Positions 8,117 through 16,685 of a stretch of DNA of 64,000 nucleotides are shown one piece after another; the stretch's first letter is position 1, and each line of letters opens with the position of its first letter. Made by a program: the position numbers and the translations under genes. The notes under the pieces were generated by a model, which was not told the origin of the DNA, searched no databases, and saw only the letters and a program-made list of their open reading frames with translations. The stretch covers positions 5,126-69,125 of the forward strand of contig JBEBXK010000017.1 of the NCBI GenBank assembly GCA_040391605.1, written 5' to 3'. Source of the DNA: Vulgatibacter incomptus_A. GTDB lineage: Bacteria > Myxococcota > Myxococcia > Myxococcales > Vulgatibacteraceae.

Positions 8117-9979
8117 GTGTCCCAGCCGAAGATCCAGGACTACGCGATCATCGGCGACTGCCGCTCCGCCGCCCTCATCTCCCGCGCCGGCTCCATCGAC
8201 TGGCTCTGCTGGCCCCGCTTCGACAGCCCCGCCCTCTTCGCCGCCCTCCTCGATCCCGAGCGAGGCGGCCGCTTCCAGATCCGGCCGGCGGGATCCCACG
8301 TCGCCACCCGCCGTTACCTCCCGGGTACCAACGTCCTGGAGACCCGCTTCGAGACCGAGACCGGCGCCTTCGTCCTCACCGATCTGATGCCGATCGCTTC
8401 CGAGGCAGAGAAGGCCGAGGAGCTCTTCGCCGATCACGAGCTCCTGCGGGTGGTGGACTGCCTCGAGGGCGAGATCGATCTCGAGGTCGTCTACGATCCC
8501 CGACCGGACTTCGGCCAAGGCAAGAGGAAGATCCTCTCCAAGGGCCACTTTGGACTCCACCTCTACACCGATAAGCGCGGGGTCCTGGTGCTCCGAAGCC
8601 AGCTCCCCCTCAGCCCGGGAGACGAGGGCGCCACCGGCAGGACCCGGCTGCAGGCAGGCCAGCGCCTCGTCTTTCAACTCGGCTTCACCCAGGAGGCCCC
8701 CGCCGTCTTCGCGCCCTTCGAAGAAGCGGACGCTGCGATCCGGCGCACCATGCTGTGGTGGCAGCGATGGCTCCGCGGGATTCGATACGAGGGCGCCTAC
8801 AAGCCCGCCGTCACCCGCAGCGCCTTGACCCTTCGATTGCTCATCTACGCGCCATCGGGTGCGGTCGTCGCCGCGCCCACCACCTCGCTGCCCGAGCAGG
8901 TCGGCAGCGACAAAAATTGGGACTACCGCTTCTGCTGGCTCCGCGACGCCTCCTTCACCGTCCGCGCCCTCTTCGGCCTGGGCTTCCGAGACGAGGCGGA
9001 GGCCTTCGTGAGCTGGCTCCTCCACGCCACCCGCCTCACCCGCCCCAGGCTCGGCGTGCTCTACGATGTATTCGGAGAGAAGACACCCAAGGAGCGGAGC
9101 CTGCCGCTCTCCGGTTACTTTGGCTCACGGCCCGTGCGGACCGGCAACGCCGCCAAGGATCAGCTCCAGCTCGACGTCTACGGCGAGGTCATCGACGCCG
9201 CCTGCCAATACATCCACCAAGGAGGTGTCTTCGATCGCGAGACCGCCAAGATGCTCATCGCCTTCGGCGACTATGTCTGTGAGAACTGGCGGCAGCCTGA
9301 CGAGGGGATCTGGGAGGTGCGCTCCGGGCGCTATCCCCACATCCACTCCCGGGTGCTGTGCTGGACCGCCCTCGATCGGCTGATCGAACTCCACCTCAAG
9401 GGCCACGTCTCCCACGCGCCCGTGGAGCGCTTCGCCAAGGCGCGGGAGGCGATCCGCGCCGACGTCCTGCGCACCGGCTGGAACGAGTCGATCCAGAGCT
9501 ACGTCCAGGTCTGCGGCAGCGATCACGTCGACGCCGCGCTGCTGCTCCTGCCCTGGTACGGCTTCGAGAAGGCCTCCACCTATCGGATGCAGAAGACCTG
9601 GGCCCGCATCCGCAAGGAGCTCCACGCCAACGGCAGCCTCCTCTATCGCTACGCCACCCACGGCGGCAAAGAGGAGGGCGCCTTCGGCATCTGCAGCTTC
9701 TGGGCTGCCGAGTTCCTCGCCGGCGGCGGCGGCACCCTCGCCGAGGCCCGCGCGAGCTTCGAGGGCCTGATGCGCTACGGCAACGATCTCGGCCTCTTCT
9801 CCGAGGAAGTCGATCCCCACACCGGCTCCGCCCTCGGCAACTTCCCCCAGGCCTTCACCCACGTCGGCCTCATCAACGCCGCCCTCGCCATCGAGGCGCG
9901 GATCCACGGCGAGCGGGCCATCGCCCACCACGTCCTCCCCCATCGCGATGGGAACGAGCCCCAGGAGGCACACCCTTGA
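8117..9979 (+). CDS. GH15 family glycoside hydrolase (glucoamylase/trehalase type)
   Basis: About 620 residues. GTG 8117 is chosen because GGGAGGT lies ten bases upstream and the protein then begins at the conserved IQDYAIIGDCRSAALISRAG. Family signatures are SIDWLCWPRFDSPALF, NWDYRFCWLRDASFTVRAL in the (alpha/alpha)6 barrel, GIWEVRSG with a probable catalytic glutamate, and LFSEEVDPHTGSALGNFPQAFTH near the end with the second acid. Such proteins hydrolyse alpha-glucosides, and several actinobacterial and proteobacterial members are trehalases. There is no signal peptide, so it is cytoplasmic. The next gene begins near its stop, suggesting an operon. Confidence 0.9.
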   Translation: MSQPKIQDYAIIGDCRSAALISRAGSIDWLCWPRFDSPALFAALLDPERGGRFQIRPAGSHVATRRYLPGTNVLETRFETETGAFVLTDLMPIASEAEKAEELFADHELLRVVDCLEGEIDLEVVYDPRPDFGQGKRKILSKGHFGLHLYTDKRGVLVLRSQLPLSPGDEGATGRTRLQAGQRLVFQLGFTQEAPAVFAPFEEADAAIRRTMLWWQRWLRGIRYEGAYKPAVTRSALTLRLLIYAPSGAVVAAPTTSLPEQVGSDKNWDYRFCWLRDASFTVRALFGLGFRDEAEAFVSWLLHATRLTRPRLGVLYDVFGEKTPKERSLPLSGYFGSRPVRTGNAAKDQLQLDVYGEVIDAACQYIHQGGVFDRETAKMLIAFGDYVCENWRQPDEGIWEVRSGRYPHIHSRVLCWTALDRLIELHLKGHVSHAPVERFAKAREAIRADVLRTGWNESIQSYVQVCGSDHVDAALLLLPWYGFEKASTYRMQKTWARIRKELHANGSLLYRYATHGGKEEGAFGICSFWAAEFLAGGGGTLAEARASFEGLMRYGNDLGLFSEEVDPHTGSALGNFPQAFTHVGLINAALAIEARIHGERAIAHHVLPHRDGNEPQEAHP

Positions 9980-9998
9980 GCCGCAGGAGAGATCCGGC

Positions 9999-10475
9999 TT
10001 GAACTGGCTCCACGTCATCCTCTGGGGCTTCGTCTGCACCGTGGTCCTCACCACGATGATGTCCGCCAGCCAGGGCGCCGGCATCACCCGAATGAACCTC
10101 CCCTACATGCTCGGCACCGTCTTCACCCCCGACCGCGACCGCGCCAAGCTCATCGGCTTCGTCCTCCATTTCCTCAACGGCTGGCTCTTCGCCTTCGTCT
10201 ACGCCGTCGCCTTCCTCCTCCTCGGCGGCCCGAGCTGGTGGCGCGGCGCCATCTTCGGCTTCGTCCACGCCGCCTTCGTCCTCGCGGTGGGCATGTCCCT
10301 GATCCCCTCCATCCACCCCCGCATGGCCACCGAACAACAAGGCCCCACCATCACCAGGCGCCTCGAGCCCCCGGGCTTCCTCGGCCTCCACTACGGCTAC
10401 CAGACCCCCGTCACCGTCATGATCGCCCACCTCGTCTACGGCATCCTCCTCGGCGTCCTCCTCCGCATCGGCTGA
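9999..10475 (+). CDS. four-helix integral membrane protein of unknown function
   Basis: About 158 residues. The TTG at 9999 is chosen because AGGAGAGA precedes it by about six bases; an in-frame ATG at 9948 inside the previous gene is the alternative. Hydrophobic segments are LHVILWGFVCTVVLTTMM, LIGFVLHFLNGWLFAFVYAV, GAIFGFVHAAFVLAVGMSL and VTVMIAHLVYGILLGVLL. Conserved-looking histidines (FVLHF, FVHAA, SIHPRM, IAHLVYG) sit at membrane edges. It is probably co-transcribed with the GH15 gene. The function is not recognised. Confidence 0.65.
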   Translation: MNWLHVILWGFVCTVVLTTMMSASQGAGITRMNLPYMLGTVFTPDRDRAKLIGFVLHFLNGWLFAFVYAVAFLLLGGPSWWRGAIFGFVHAAFVLAVGMSLIPSIHPRMATEQQGPTITRRLEPPGFLGLHYGYQTPVTVMIAHLVYGILLGVLLRIG

Positions 10476-10609
10476 AGCGTATCGACGAGATTCCGCCGTT
10501 CGGCATCTTCGCTTGATCTCCCTTCGGGATGCCGCCATCCTGCCGATCATGCCTTGGTCGCGCGATGAGGTCATGGTTCTTCAATATCTAAAGAGAAGCG
10601 AGGATTGAG

Positions 10610-11209
10610 ATGCGGAGGCTTCTACTTTTTATCACGACGTCGGCGCTTGTAGTTTCTGCATCAAGAGCAAATGCTACTGATTGCCCGATTCCCTGTGAAT
10701 TCTTCTTCTGCCCAAGAGAGGGTATCAAGGAGGTATTTGAGGGAATCGTTGTCGATGACAACTCGTCCCCGAGAGAAATGGAGGTGGAGATAGGCCGCGT
10801 TTTCGGGCCTTCGGACTCGTCGGCTGTTAAAAAAGGGGAGCACGTCTTCATTCCTCGGTCGGCAGGCCCTGGACCAGTCCGGGTTGGGATGCCGATATTC
10901 GTGATGCTTGTGCCGGAATTTCAGGGAAACATAGAGCATTACAGATGGCTGCGAGTCAACGACGAGTTTGCGGTGGAGTGCCCGTCCTATTCCGACCCGC
11001 ACATTCCAGTTGAAGTCGCCGCATCGATCAGCCTGAGCCCGAGCTGTCTCGTGGCGGCAGGCGAAGCGGGTCTCATCCAGGAAGACGACTGCTCCGGTTC
11101 TGAGTCCGGTTGTTCGTCGGCAGCCAACGGAGATCCCAGCGCATTGAGCACGGGTGTGTTGCTTGGTCTGGTGCTCTTCGCCTTCCGATGGAGGAAGCAG
11201 CGACTCTGA
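10610..11209 (+). CDS. secreted protein with MYXO-CTERM-like tail
   Basis: 199 residues from ATG 10610, with AGCGAGGA upstream. A signal peptide (MRRLLLFITTSALVVSASRANA) is followed by a Cys-containing domain (CPIPCEFFFCPREG, then a beta-rich part with VFEGIVVDDN and RVGMPIFVMLVP). That region resembles short NTR/TIMP-like domains of secreted proteins in shape only. The end has a tripartite sorting signal: Cys-containing linker (CSGSESGC), a hydrophobic helix (GVLLGLVLFAF) and a basic cluster (RWRKQR). This is the architecture of MYXO-CTERM surface-anchoring tails. The gene is clearly more AT-rich than its neighbours, which suggests transfer. Confidence 0.7.
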   Translation: MRRLLLFITTSALVVSASRANATDCPIPCEFFFCPREGIKEVFEGIVVDDNSSPREMEVEIGRVFGPSDSSAVKKGEHVFIPRSAGPGPVRVGMPIFVMLVPEFQGNIEHYRWLRVNDEFAVECPSYSDPHIPVEVAASISLSPSCLVAAGEAGLIQEDDCSGSESGCSSAANGDPSALSTGVLLGLVLFAFRWRKQRL

Positions 11210-11275
11210 GTGATTGGCCCAGCTGGGTCTGAGCCATCTGAGCGATCGAGGGCGGAGACGCGGTCTGGGCCGCTC

Positions 11276-13144
11276 TCAGAGCTCGACCTGCATGCCTAGC
11301 TCGACGACTCGACCGGGGGGGAGGCCGAAGTAGGCGGTGGCGGGCTCGGAGTTTCGGGAGAGGAAGGCGAAGAGGGCCTTGCGCCAGCGCATCATGCGGC
11401 CCTTGCCAGAGGTGAGGAGGGTCTCGCGGCCGAGGAAGTAGCTGGTGGTGGCCGGATCGGTGGTGAGGCCCTGGCGCCACGCTTGGCGCAGCACGTCGGG
11501 GACGTTGGGGGTCTCCATGAAGCCATAGCGGGCCTGGATCCGGAAGAAGCCCTCGCCCAGCTCCTCCACGTGGACCCGCTCCGGTTTGGGAACCAGGGGG
11601 GCGTCTTCGCTGACCACGATGGAGAGCAGCACCAGCTGCTCGTGCAGCGTCTGGTTGTGCTTGAAGTGGTGGAGCATGGCGGGCGGCGTGCCGATGGGGC
11701 TCGAGGCGAGGAAGACGGCGGTGCCGGGGACCCGCCGGGGCTCCCTGCGCTGGATGTCTTCGAGGAAGAGCTCCAGCGGGAGGGTGCGGGCGGCGATCTG
11801 ATCTCGCAGCTCCTTTCGCCCGTCGCGCCAGGTGAGCATCACCGTGAGGAGACCGAAGGCCACCACCAGCGGGACCCAGCCGCCGTCTACCGTCTTGAGG
11901 ATGTTGGCGCCGAAGAAAGACAGATCGAAGACCAGGAAGATCCCGATGAGGGGTATGGATTTCCACAGCGACCACTTCCAGGTGTGGTGGATCACTTGGA
12001 AGTAGAGCATCGAGGTGATCGCCATATTCATGGTGACGGCGACGCCGTAGGCCGCCGCCAGCGCGCTCGACTCCTGGAAGGCGATGACCAACGCAACGCA
12101 GGCGACCATTAGCATCCGATTGACCCAGGGGATGTAGATCTGCCCCTCGGTCTCCCCTGATGTGTGGATGATATGCACTCTAGGAAGATAGCCGAGCTGG
12201 ACCGCCTGCCGGGTAAGAGAGAAGGCGCCGGAGATCAGCGCCTGCGAGGCGATCACCGTGGCGACCGTAGCGAGGACCACCACCGGATAGAGCAGCACCC
12301 GCGGCACCAGGGCGAAGAAGGGGTTGGTGGTGATCGTGGGATCCGCCATGAGGATCGCCCCCTGGCCGGCGTAGTTCAGCAGCAGCGCCGGGAAGGCGAG
12401 GATGAACCATGAGAGGCGGATCGGCCGATGCCCGAAGTGGCCCAGGTCCGCGTAGAGCGCCTCCGCGCCGGTGAGGCAGAGGACCACGGCGCCCAGGACC
12501 AGGAAGCCGTGGAAGTGGTTGCGGGCGAAGAAGTCCACGGCGTGGAGCGGGTTGACCGCCGCCAGGACCGCGGGGTTCCGGATGATGCCGCCGACGCCAA
12601 GCGCCGCCACCACCAGGAACCAGAACGCCATCACGGGTCCGAAGAGCGCGCCGATGCCGCCGGTGCCGCGCTTCTGCAGGGCGAAGAGCGCCAGCAGCAC
12701 CAGGACGGTCAGCGGCACCACCAGCGGCTTGAACGCGGAGGTAGCCACCTCGAGGCCCTCGATGGCCGAGAGCACCGAGATCGCCGGGGTGATGATCCCG
12801 TCGCCGTAGAGGAGGGCAGCGCCGAAGAGCGCCCCAACCACCACGGTGCCCGCGCCCTTGTTCTTGGCCGCTGGCAGCAGCGCGAGGAGCGCGAAGATCC
12901 CGCCCTCGCCTCGGTTGTCGGCCTTCATGATGAAGCCGATGTACTTGAAGCTCACCACCATCGTGAGCGACCAGAAGATCAGGGAGAGGACCCCGAGGAC
13001 GTTGGCGTGGGTCGGCGCGATCGGATGGAGGCCGAAGAAGCACTCCTTCATCGTGTAGAGGGGGCTGGTGCCGATGTCGCCGAAGACGACGCCGAGGGCG
13101 CCGAGGGCGAGCGCTGCGTTCTTTCGAGGAGGGGTCGGTTCCAC
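11276..13144 (-). CDS. kup: KUP family potassium uptake transporter
   Basis: 622 residues from GTG 13144. The N-terminal ALGALGVVFGDIGTSPLYT is the hallmark of KUP/HAK/KT transporters, followed by about twelve hydrophobic segments (for example LIFWSLTMVVSFKYIGFIM and LLYGDGIITPAISVLSAIEGL) and a cytoplasmic C-terminal region of about 170 residues. KUP proteins are proton-coupled K+ importers of the inner membrane. The length is normal for the family. Its upstream region is the tandem repeat at 13202–13480, so promoter elements there would be embedded in repeats. Confidence 0.95.
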   Translation of the reverse strand: MEPTPPRKNAALALGALGVVFGDIGTSPLYTMKECFFGLHPIAPTHANVLGVLSLIFWSLTMVVSFKYIGFIMKADNRGEGGIFALLALLPAAKNKGAGTVVVGALFGAALLYGDGIITPAISVLSAIEGLEVATSAFKPLVVPLTVLVLLALFALQKRGTGGIGALFGPVMAFWFLVVAALGVGGIIRNPAVLAAVNPLHAVDFFARNHFHGFLVLGAVVLCLTGAEALYADLGHFGHRPIRLSWFILAFPALLLNYAGQGAILMADPTITTNPFFALVPRVLLYPVVVLATVATVIASQALISGAFSLTRQAVQLGYLPRVHIIHTSGETEGQIYIPWVNRMLMVACVALVIAFQESSALAAAYGVAVTMNMAITSMLYFQVIHHTWKWSLWKSIPLIGIFLVFDLSFFGANILKTVDGGWVPLVVAFGLLTVMLTWRDGRKELRDQIAARTLPLELFLEDIQRREPRRVPGTAVFLASSPIGTPPAMLHHFKHNQTLHEQLVLLSIVVSEDAPLVPKPERVHVEELGEGFFRIQARYGFMETPNVPDVLRQAWRQGLTTDPATTSYFLGRETLLTSGKGRMMRWRKALFAFLSRNSEPATAYFGLPPGRVVELGMQVEL

Positions 13145-13201
13145 CAGGGGCGCACATTGGTCCAGGTGGCCTTCAATCTCAAGGACGCGATCGTTCGTTC
13201 A

Positions 13202-13480
13202 GCGATCGTACGCCGCGGCGGCCTCGCTCAGCGAACGCGCGGCGCGGGGGCCTCGGACGGCGATCGCGTGGCGTGGGGGCCTCGGACGGCGATCGCCTGG
13301 CGCGGGGCCTCGGACAGCGATCGCCTGGCGCGGGGGCCTCGGACGGCGATCGCGTGGCGCGGGGGCCTCGGACGGCGATCGCGTGGCGCGGGGGCCTCGA
13401 GCGGCGATCGCGGCGCGGGGCCTCCCTCAGCGATCGTGCGACGGCGAGACCTCATCCGGCGATCGTGCGGCGCGAAGGCC
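13202..13480. repeat. 29-bp tandem repeat containing GCGATCGC
   Basis: GCGATCG occurs at 13202, 13260, 13289, 13317, 13346, 13375, 13404, 13430 and 13459, mostly 29 bases apart (one 28, one 26). The unit reads GGCGATCGCGTGGCGCGG followed by a GGCCTCGGAC half. The array fills the gap upstream of kup and extends into the last codons of the downstream alkA-like gene. The units are contiguous, without unique spacers, so this is not CRISPR. Confidence 0.85.
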
Positions 13481-14431
13481 GCCGGTCGGGGCCGCTCGTT
13501 GGCCGACGCGTTTGGGAGTGGGCGTGATCAACCCCTTGGCCAGGAGCTGCGCGCCGAGGGAGTAGAAATAGAGCATCCCCCGCTCCGGACCGAAGGCCTC
13601 CGCGAAGTGCTCCGGGATGAAGGCCTTGGGATCTTCGCCCAACACCAGCGCCAGGCCGCGAGTGACGCCCACGTCGCCGATGGGAAAGGCGTCCAGCCTG
13701 CCGAAGCCGCGGAGCAGGAGGAGCGACGCGGTCCACGGTCCGACCCCGCGCAACGCGAGGAGTTCGTCGAACGCGGCCTGGGTCGGCAGGGCCTCGAGCT
13801 CGTCCTGCGCCAAGGTTCCCTCCTCGATCTTCCGCCCGGCCTCGATGAGCGTGCGCCCCTTGGTGTGGCTGAAGCCCAGGGCACGGAAGTCCTCCTCGGT
13901 GGTGCCGTGGATCGCAGCCGCGGTGGGGAAGGCATACCAGGGCCGCCCCTCCCACTCGAGGGTGGCCCCAAAGCGCTCCTCGAAGTGGTTCACGAGGCTG
14001 CTACCCGCGTCGAGGCTGAGCTGCTGATACGGCACCGTCCGCGCCAGAGACTCGAAGAGCGTGGGAAATCGAGGGGGACGTAGCCCCCGAAGCCCCGCCG
14101 CCACCTCATCGAGGACCGGGACCTTGCGGGCCGCCCGCGTGAAAGAGGAGAGCTCGACGTCCAGACCGAGCATCCGGCGGATGGTGGCGACGATCTCCCT
14201 GCGTGAAGACGCGGTGGGCGCTCCAGCGGGAAAGGAGAGCCGCAGCTCGGGCTCGTCGATGGAGCCATGGTTCTCGACGCAAGCGAGGACGAGACCCTCG
14301 GCGCTGCGATGCAGCCGAAGGTATCGCCCTTCCTCCCAGCGATCGACGAGATCGGTGGGCCTCCTCTGGAGCATCCGGACGGTCGCCTCCAGGTGAAAGG
14401 GGGCGTCGACCGGCAGGTGGGTGCCTGTCAT
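13427..14431 (-). CDS. AlkA-like DNA-3-methyladenine glycosylase
   Basis: 334 residues from ATG 14431 with GAGGAGG upstream. The helix-hairpin-helix appears as LLALRGVGPWTASLLLLRG, followed by the catalytic-aspartate loop FPIGDVGVTRGLALVLG, as in AlkA and other HhH-GPD base-excision enzymes. The N-terminal 110 residues match the beta domain of AlkA in position. It would remove alkylated bases from DNA. The last 25 residues or so are encoded by the 29-bp repeat region and look added. Start and upstream stop overlap as ATGA with the DUF488 gene, so the two are coupled. Confidence 0.85.
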   Translation of the reverse strand: MTGTHLPVDAPFHLEATVRMLQRRPTDLVDRWEEGRYLRLHRSAEGLVLACVENHGSIDEPELRLSFPAGAPTASSRREIVATIRRMLGLDVELSSFTRAARKVPVLDEVAAGLRGLRPPRFPTLFESLARTVPYQQLSLDAGSSLVNHFEERFGATLEWEGRPWYAFPTAAAIHGTTEEDFRALGFSHTKGRTLIEAGRKIEEGTLAQDELEALPTQAAFDELLALRGVGPWTASLLLLRGFGRLDAFPIGDVGVTRGLALVLGEDPKAFIPEHFAEAFGPERGMLYFYSLGAQLLAKGLITPTPKRVGQRAAPTGGLRAARSPDEVSPSHDR

Positions 14432-15105
14432 TGGCTGTCCTCCTCAGCGGCCATGTGCGCGCGTCCCGCGAGGCTACGCTCTTCCAGGGACGGCTCCTCG
14501 GGCGGGTAGCTGATCCTGTCGTGATCGACCCGCGCGAAAGGCGTGATGCGATGGGGCTGGATGCGCTCCTTGCCGACGACGTGATGGACCACGGCGCCCC
14601 GGGAGACGAGGTAGTCGGAGACGATGGTTCGATGGCAGCGCCAGGGCACCGCCTCGGCGCACATGATCGCCACGTGGCCCTCCTCCGCCAGCTCGCGCAG
14701 CTCGGCGAGCCCCTCCTCGAAGGCGGGGGTCTGGGCGTAGTCGGCGAAGCTGCGGAAGGCCTCGTGATGCCAGCCGCCGTTGGGAGAGTCCGCCCCGAGT
14801 CCGTGGCGCCTGCCTCCGAGCTTGCCGAGGTGCAGGTAGCGGATTCCGCAGGTGGGGAGGAGCTCACCGAGCACGTCCTCGTTGAACTGCGGGTTGTGTC
14901 GGGATCGCGGAAAGCTCCGGATGTCTGCGAGGGTGTCGATCTCCGCGGTCTGCAGCAGCTCCAGCAGCTCCTCCTGGCTTCGGGTGGAGTGGCCGAGGGT
15001 CAGGATCTGGAGCCCGCTCCACGAGGGCGGCTCGGGCCTGGGGCCGGCTGGGGACGCCTGGCGTCCTGCCGTCTCAGCTCCGACGGCGCTCCGATCTCTT
15101 TCCAT
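14428..15105 (-). CDS. DUF488 family protein
   Basis: About 225 residues from ATG 15105; the open frame extends slightly further upstream. The DUF488 core is clear: ILTLGHSTRSQEELLELLQ, DTLADIRSFPRSRHNPQFN, YLHLGKLGGRR, and near the end the Cys/His pattern IMCAEAVPWRCHRTIVSDYL. DUF488 proteins are small cytoplasmic proteins of unknown activity, often beside DNA-repair genes. Here the gene is coupled by a four-base ATGA overlap to an alkylation-repair glycosylase, which fits a repair role, though that is inference. Confidence 0.8.
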   Translation of the reverse strand: MERDRSAVGAETAGRQASPAGPRPEPPSWSGLQILTLGHSTRSQEELLELLQTAEIDTLADIRSFPRSRHNPQFNEDVLGELLPTCGIRYLHLGKLGGRRHGLGADSPNGGWHHEAFRSFADYAQTPAFEEGLAELRELAEEGHVAIMCAEAVPWRCHRTIVSDYLVSRGAVVHHVVGKERIQPHRITPFARVDHDRISYPPEEPSLEERSLAGRAHMAAEEDSQ

Positions 15106-15177
15106 GGATCTCAGAATGGACACTTTCGCCGGTTCGCGCGACGATCGGGCTCCACTCCTCACCGAGGATCGCTACCG

Positions 15178-15417
15178 ATGGATGTCCCGGCGTTCGCAGG
15201 ACGAAGAGAGATCACGCATCGGAGCGGGGCGCGACCGGCCATCCTGGCCCTCGCCGTGGCCCTCTGCTTCCAAGGCTCCGGCTGCCCCGCTCGCTCCGAG
15301 ACCGCCGACGACATCGGCGGCGCATCGGGGCGCACCTTGGAGCGAGCCCGCGACGCCGCGAAGAGAACCCAGGAACAGGGGCTCGATCGACTCGAGCGGC
15401 AGCTCGGCGACGAGTGA
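15178..15417 (+). CDS. small putative lipoprotein
   Basis: 79 residues from ATG 15178, with GAGGAT upstream. A basic start (GRREITHRSGARP) leads into a hydrophobic stretch ending in QGSGC, a plausible though imperfect lipobox. The mature part is a charged helix (LERARDAAKRTQEQGLDRLERQL). Its stop overlaps the GTG start of the ferredoxin gene (GTGA), so they are translated together. Function is unknown; it may be periplasmic or membrane-tethered. Confidence 0.6.
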   Translation: MDVPAFAGRREITHRSGARPAILALAVALCFQGSGCPARSETADDIGGASGRTLERARDAAKRTQEQGLDRLERQLGDE

Positions 15418-15701
15418 AGGGCGGCGCTCGATCCACCCTGCTCTCGAGGGCCAGACGCGCCAAGATCCGAATCGGCTATCCCTGCCGAGGCGAAGGGATC
15501 TGCGGCAAATGCAACGTCGAGATCCTGGAAGGCGCCGAGCTCCTCGACGCGATCTCCCAGCGAGAGGCGCTCCTCCTCGAGCGGGAAGGAGCCAGCGCCA
15601 ACTCCCGCATGAGCTGTCTCGCCGAGGTGCAGGCGAGCGGCTCCCTCGTCCTCCAGGTAGGCGGCGGCATCTACCGCCTCCAGGTCCGCGCGCCCGGCTG
15701 A
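15414..15701 (+). CDS. [2Fe-2S] ferredoxin
   Basis: 95 residues from GTG 15414. The cluster-binding pattern of plant-type ferredoxins is visible: YPCRGEGICGKCNVEILEG gives C-x5-C-x2-C, with the fourth cysteine in RMSCLAEV. Length and the beta-grasp pattern fit a one-domain electron carrier. It overlaps the lipoprotein gene by four bases. The redox partner is not in the window. Confidence 0.85.
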   Translation: MKGGARSTLLSRARRAKIRIGYPCRGEGICGKCNVEILEGAELLDAISQREALLLEREGASANSRMSCLAEVQASGSLVLQVGGGIYRLQVRAPG

Positions 15702-15759
15702 TCGACGCGGGAGGTAGCGAGGCGATCCTTCCTCTTGGTCGCATGGCCCTTAGACCCCT

Positions 15760-16428
15760 TTAGACCGCCAGGAGACCCTGGCGGGCGTCGACCTTGCGCC
15801 GCCGGGTCGCCCGGGGGAGCCGCGGTACATGAAGGGAGCGGCCCGAAGCGGAGAGCTCGTGGAGCTCGAGCCGGCGGTGGTGGAGATCGATGATGGCGTA
15901 GACCGGGCGGTCGCCGGTCTTCCGTCCCAGCTCCAGCCAGAGCTGCTCCGCACCCCGAGGGAGCGGGAGCGAGGCGCCAGCTTCGACCTCGACCACCCGG
16001 GCCAGACCGCCGGACGCCCTCCATAGTCTGGTGTCGCCCGAATGAGAGGAGATCGTGATCGGCGCGACCAGCCGCGGCGCGCCCCCCAGGGCCGCGAACT
16101 CCGCACGCGATCCAGCGCGGGCCGCCGCCGGACTCCCAAGGATCGCGATCCCCTCCTCCACGGTAGCAGCCAGGAGCCCACGGAGCTCGGACCGCACCTC
16201 CTCGGGGATCGAACGATCCCGAGAGCGGAGGCGCTCACCGGCCCCTCCGAGGACGAGGGCCTTCGGACCCAGCGTCTCCATCTCCCTCCAGCAGGCGAGG
16301 TCACCCTCCGCCGAGCCACCCATCAGATCACCGAGGGAGACGATCCGATCGCAGCCCGCGAAGAGCGCGAGCCCGTCTCGCAAGGCAGCGAGATCGCCTC
16401 CGATCCCGTTGAAAAACCCGTAGCGCAT
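15760..16428 (-). CDS. metallophosphoesterase-fold protein lacking metal ligands
   Basis: 222 residues from ATG 16428 with AGGAGGA upstream. The layout follows YfcE-like phosphoesterases: FFNGIGGDLAALRDGL corresponds to the usual DxHGNLxAL, DRIVSLGDLMGGS to GDxVGYG, VLGGAGERL to GNHD, and ITISSHSGDTRLWR to the GHTH region. The first aspartate-x-histidine, the GNH(D/E) and the final histidine pair are missing while the second-block GD is kept. The protein is therefore probably catalytically dead and could act as a binding or regulatory protein. The family call rests on pattern only. Confidence 0.6.
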   Translation of the reverse strand: MRYGFFNGIGGDLAALRDGLALFAGCDRIVSLGDLMGGSAEGDLACWREMETLGPKALVLGGAGERLRSRDRSIPEEVRSELRGLLAATVEEGIAILGSPAAARAGSRAEFAALGGAPRLVAPITISSHSGDTRLWRASGGLARVVEVEAGASLPLPRGAEQLWLELGRKTGDRPVYAIIDLHHRRLELHELSASGRSLHVPRLPRATRRRKVDARQGLLAV

Positions 16429-16685
16429 GGCATTCCTCCTGAACGTGCGTAGCCGCTGTACGACCGTTCAGGAGAATAACCCAGGGGTCTGACATTCCTC
16501 GCTCCACTCCGCCCCTCCGAAGGAATCCTCCCTCGACGGGACCGCGAAGCTGATCCGGGCGCCTGCCCGGCTCTTCCTGCGAGACACTGCCGGATGCTAC
16601 GCCGGGCCGAGGGGGCGCTACCGGCGCATGGCTCACCTCTCGAGGCGCTTACGTCGCGTGCCTGGGGATGCTCGCGAGGAGCTGG

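Noticed and set aside
13202..13480. CRISPR array
   Set aside because: The 29-bp units are directly adjacent with no unique spacers and no cas genes lie nearby.
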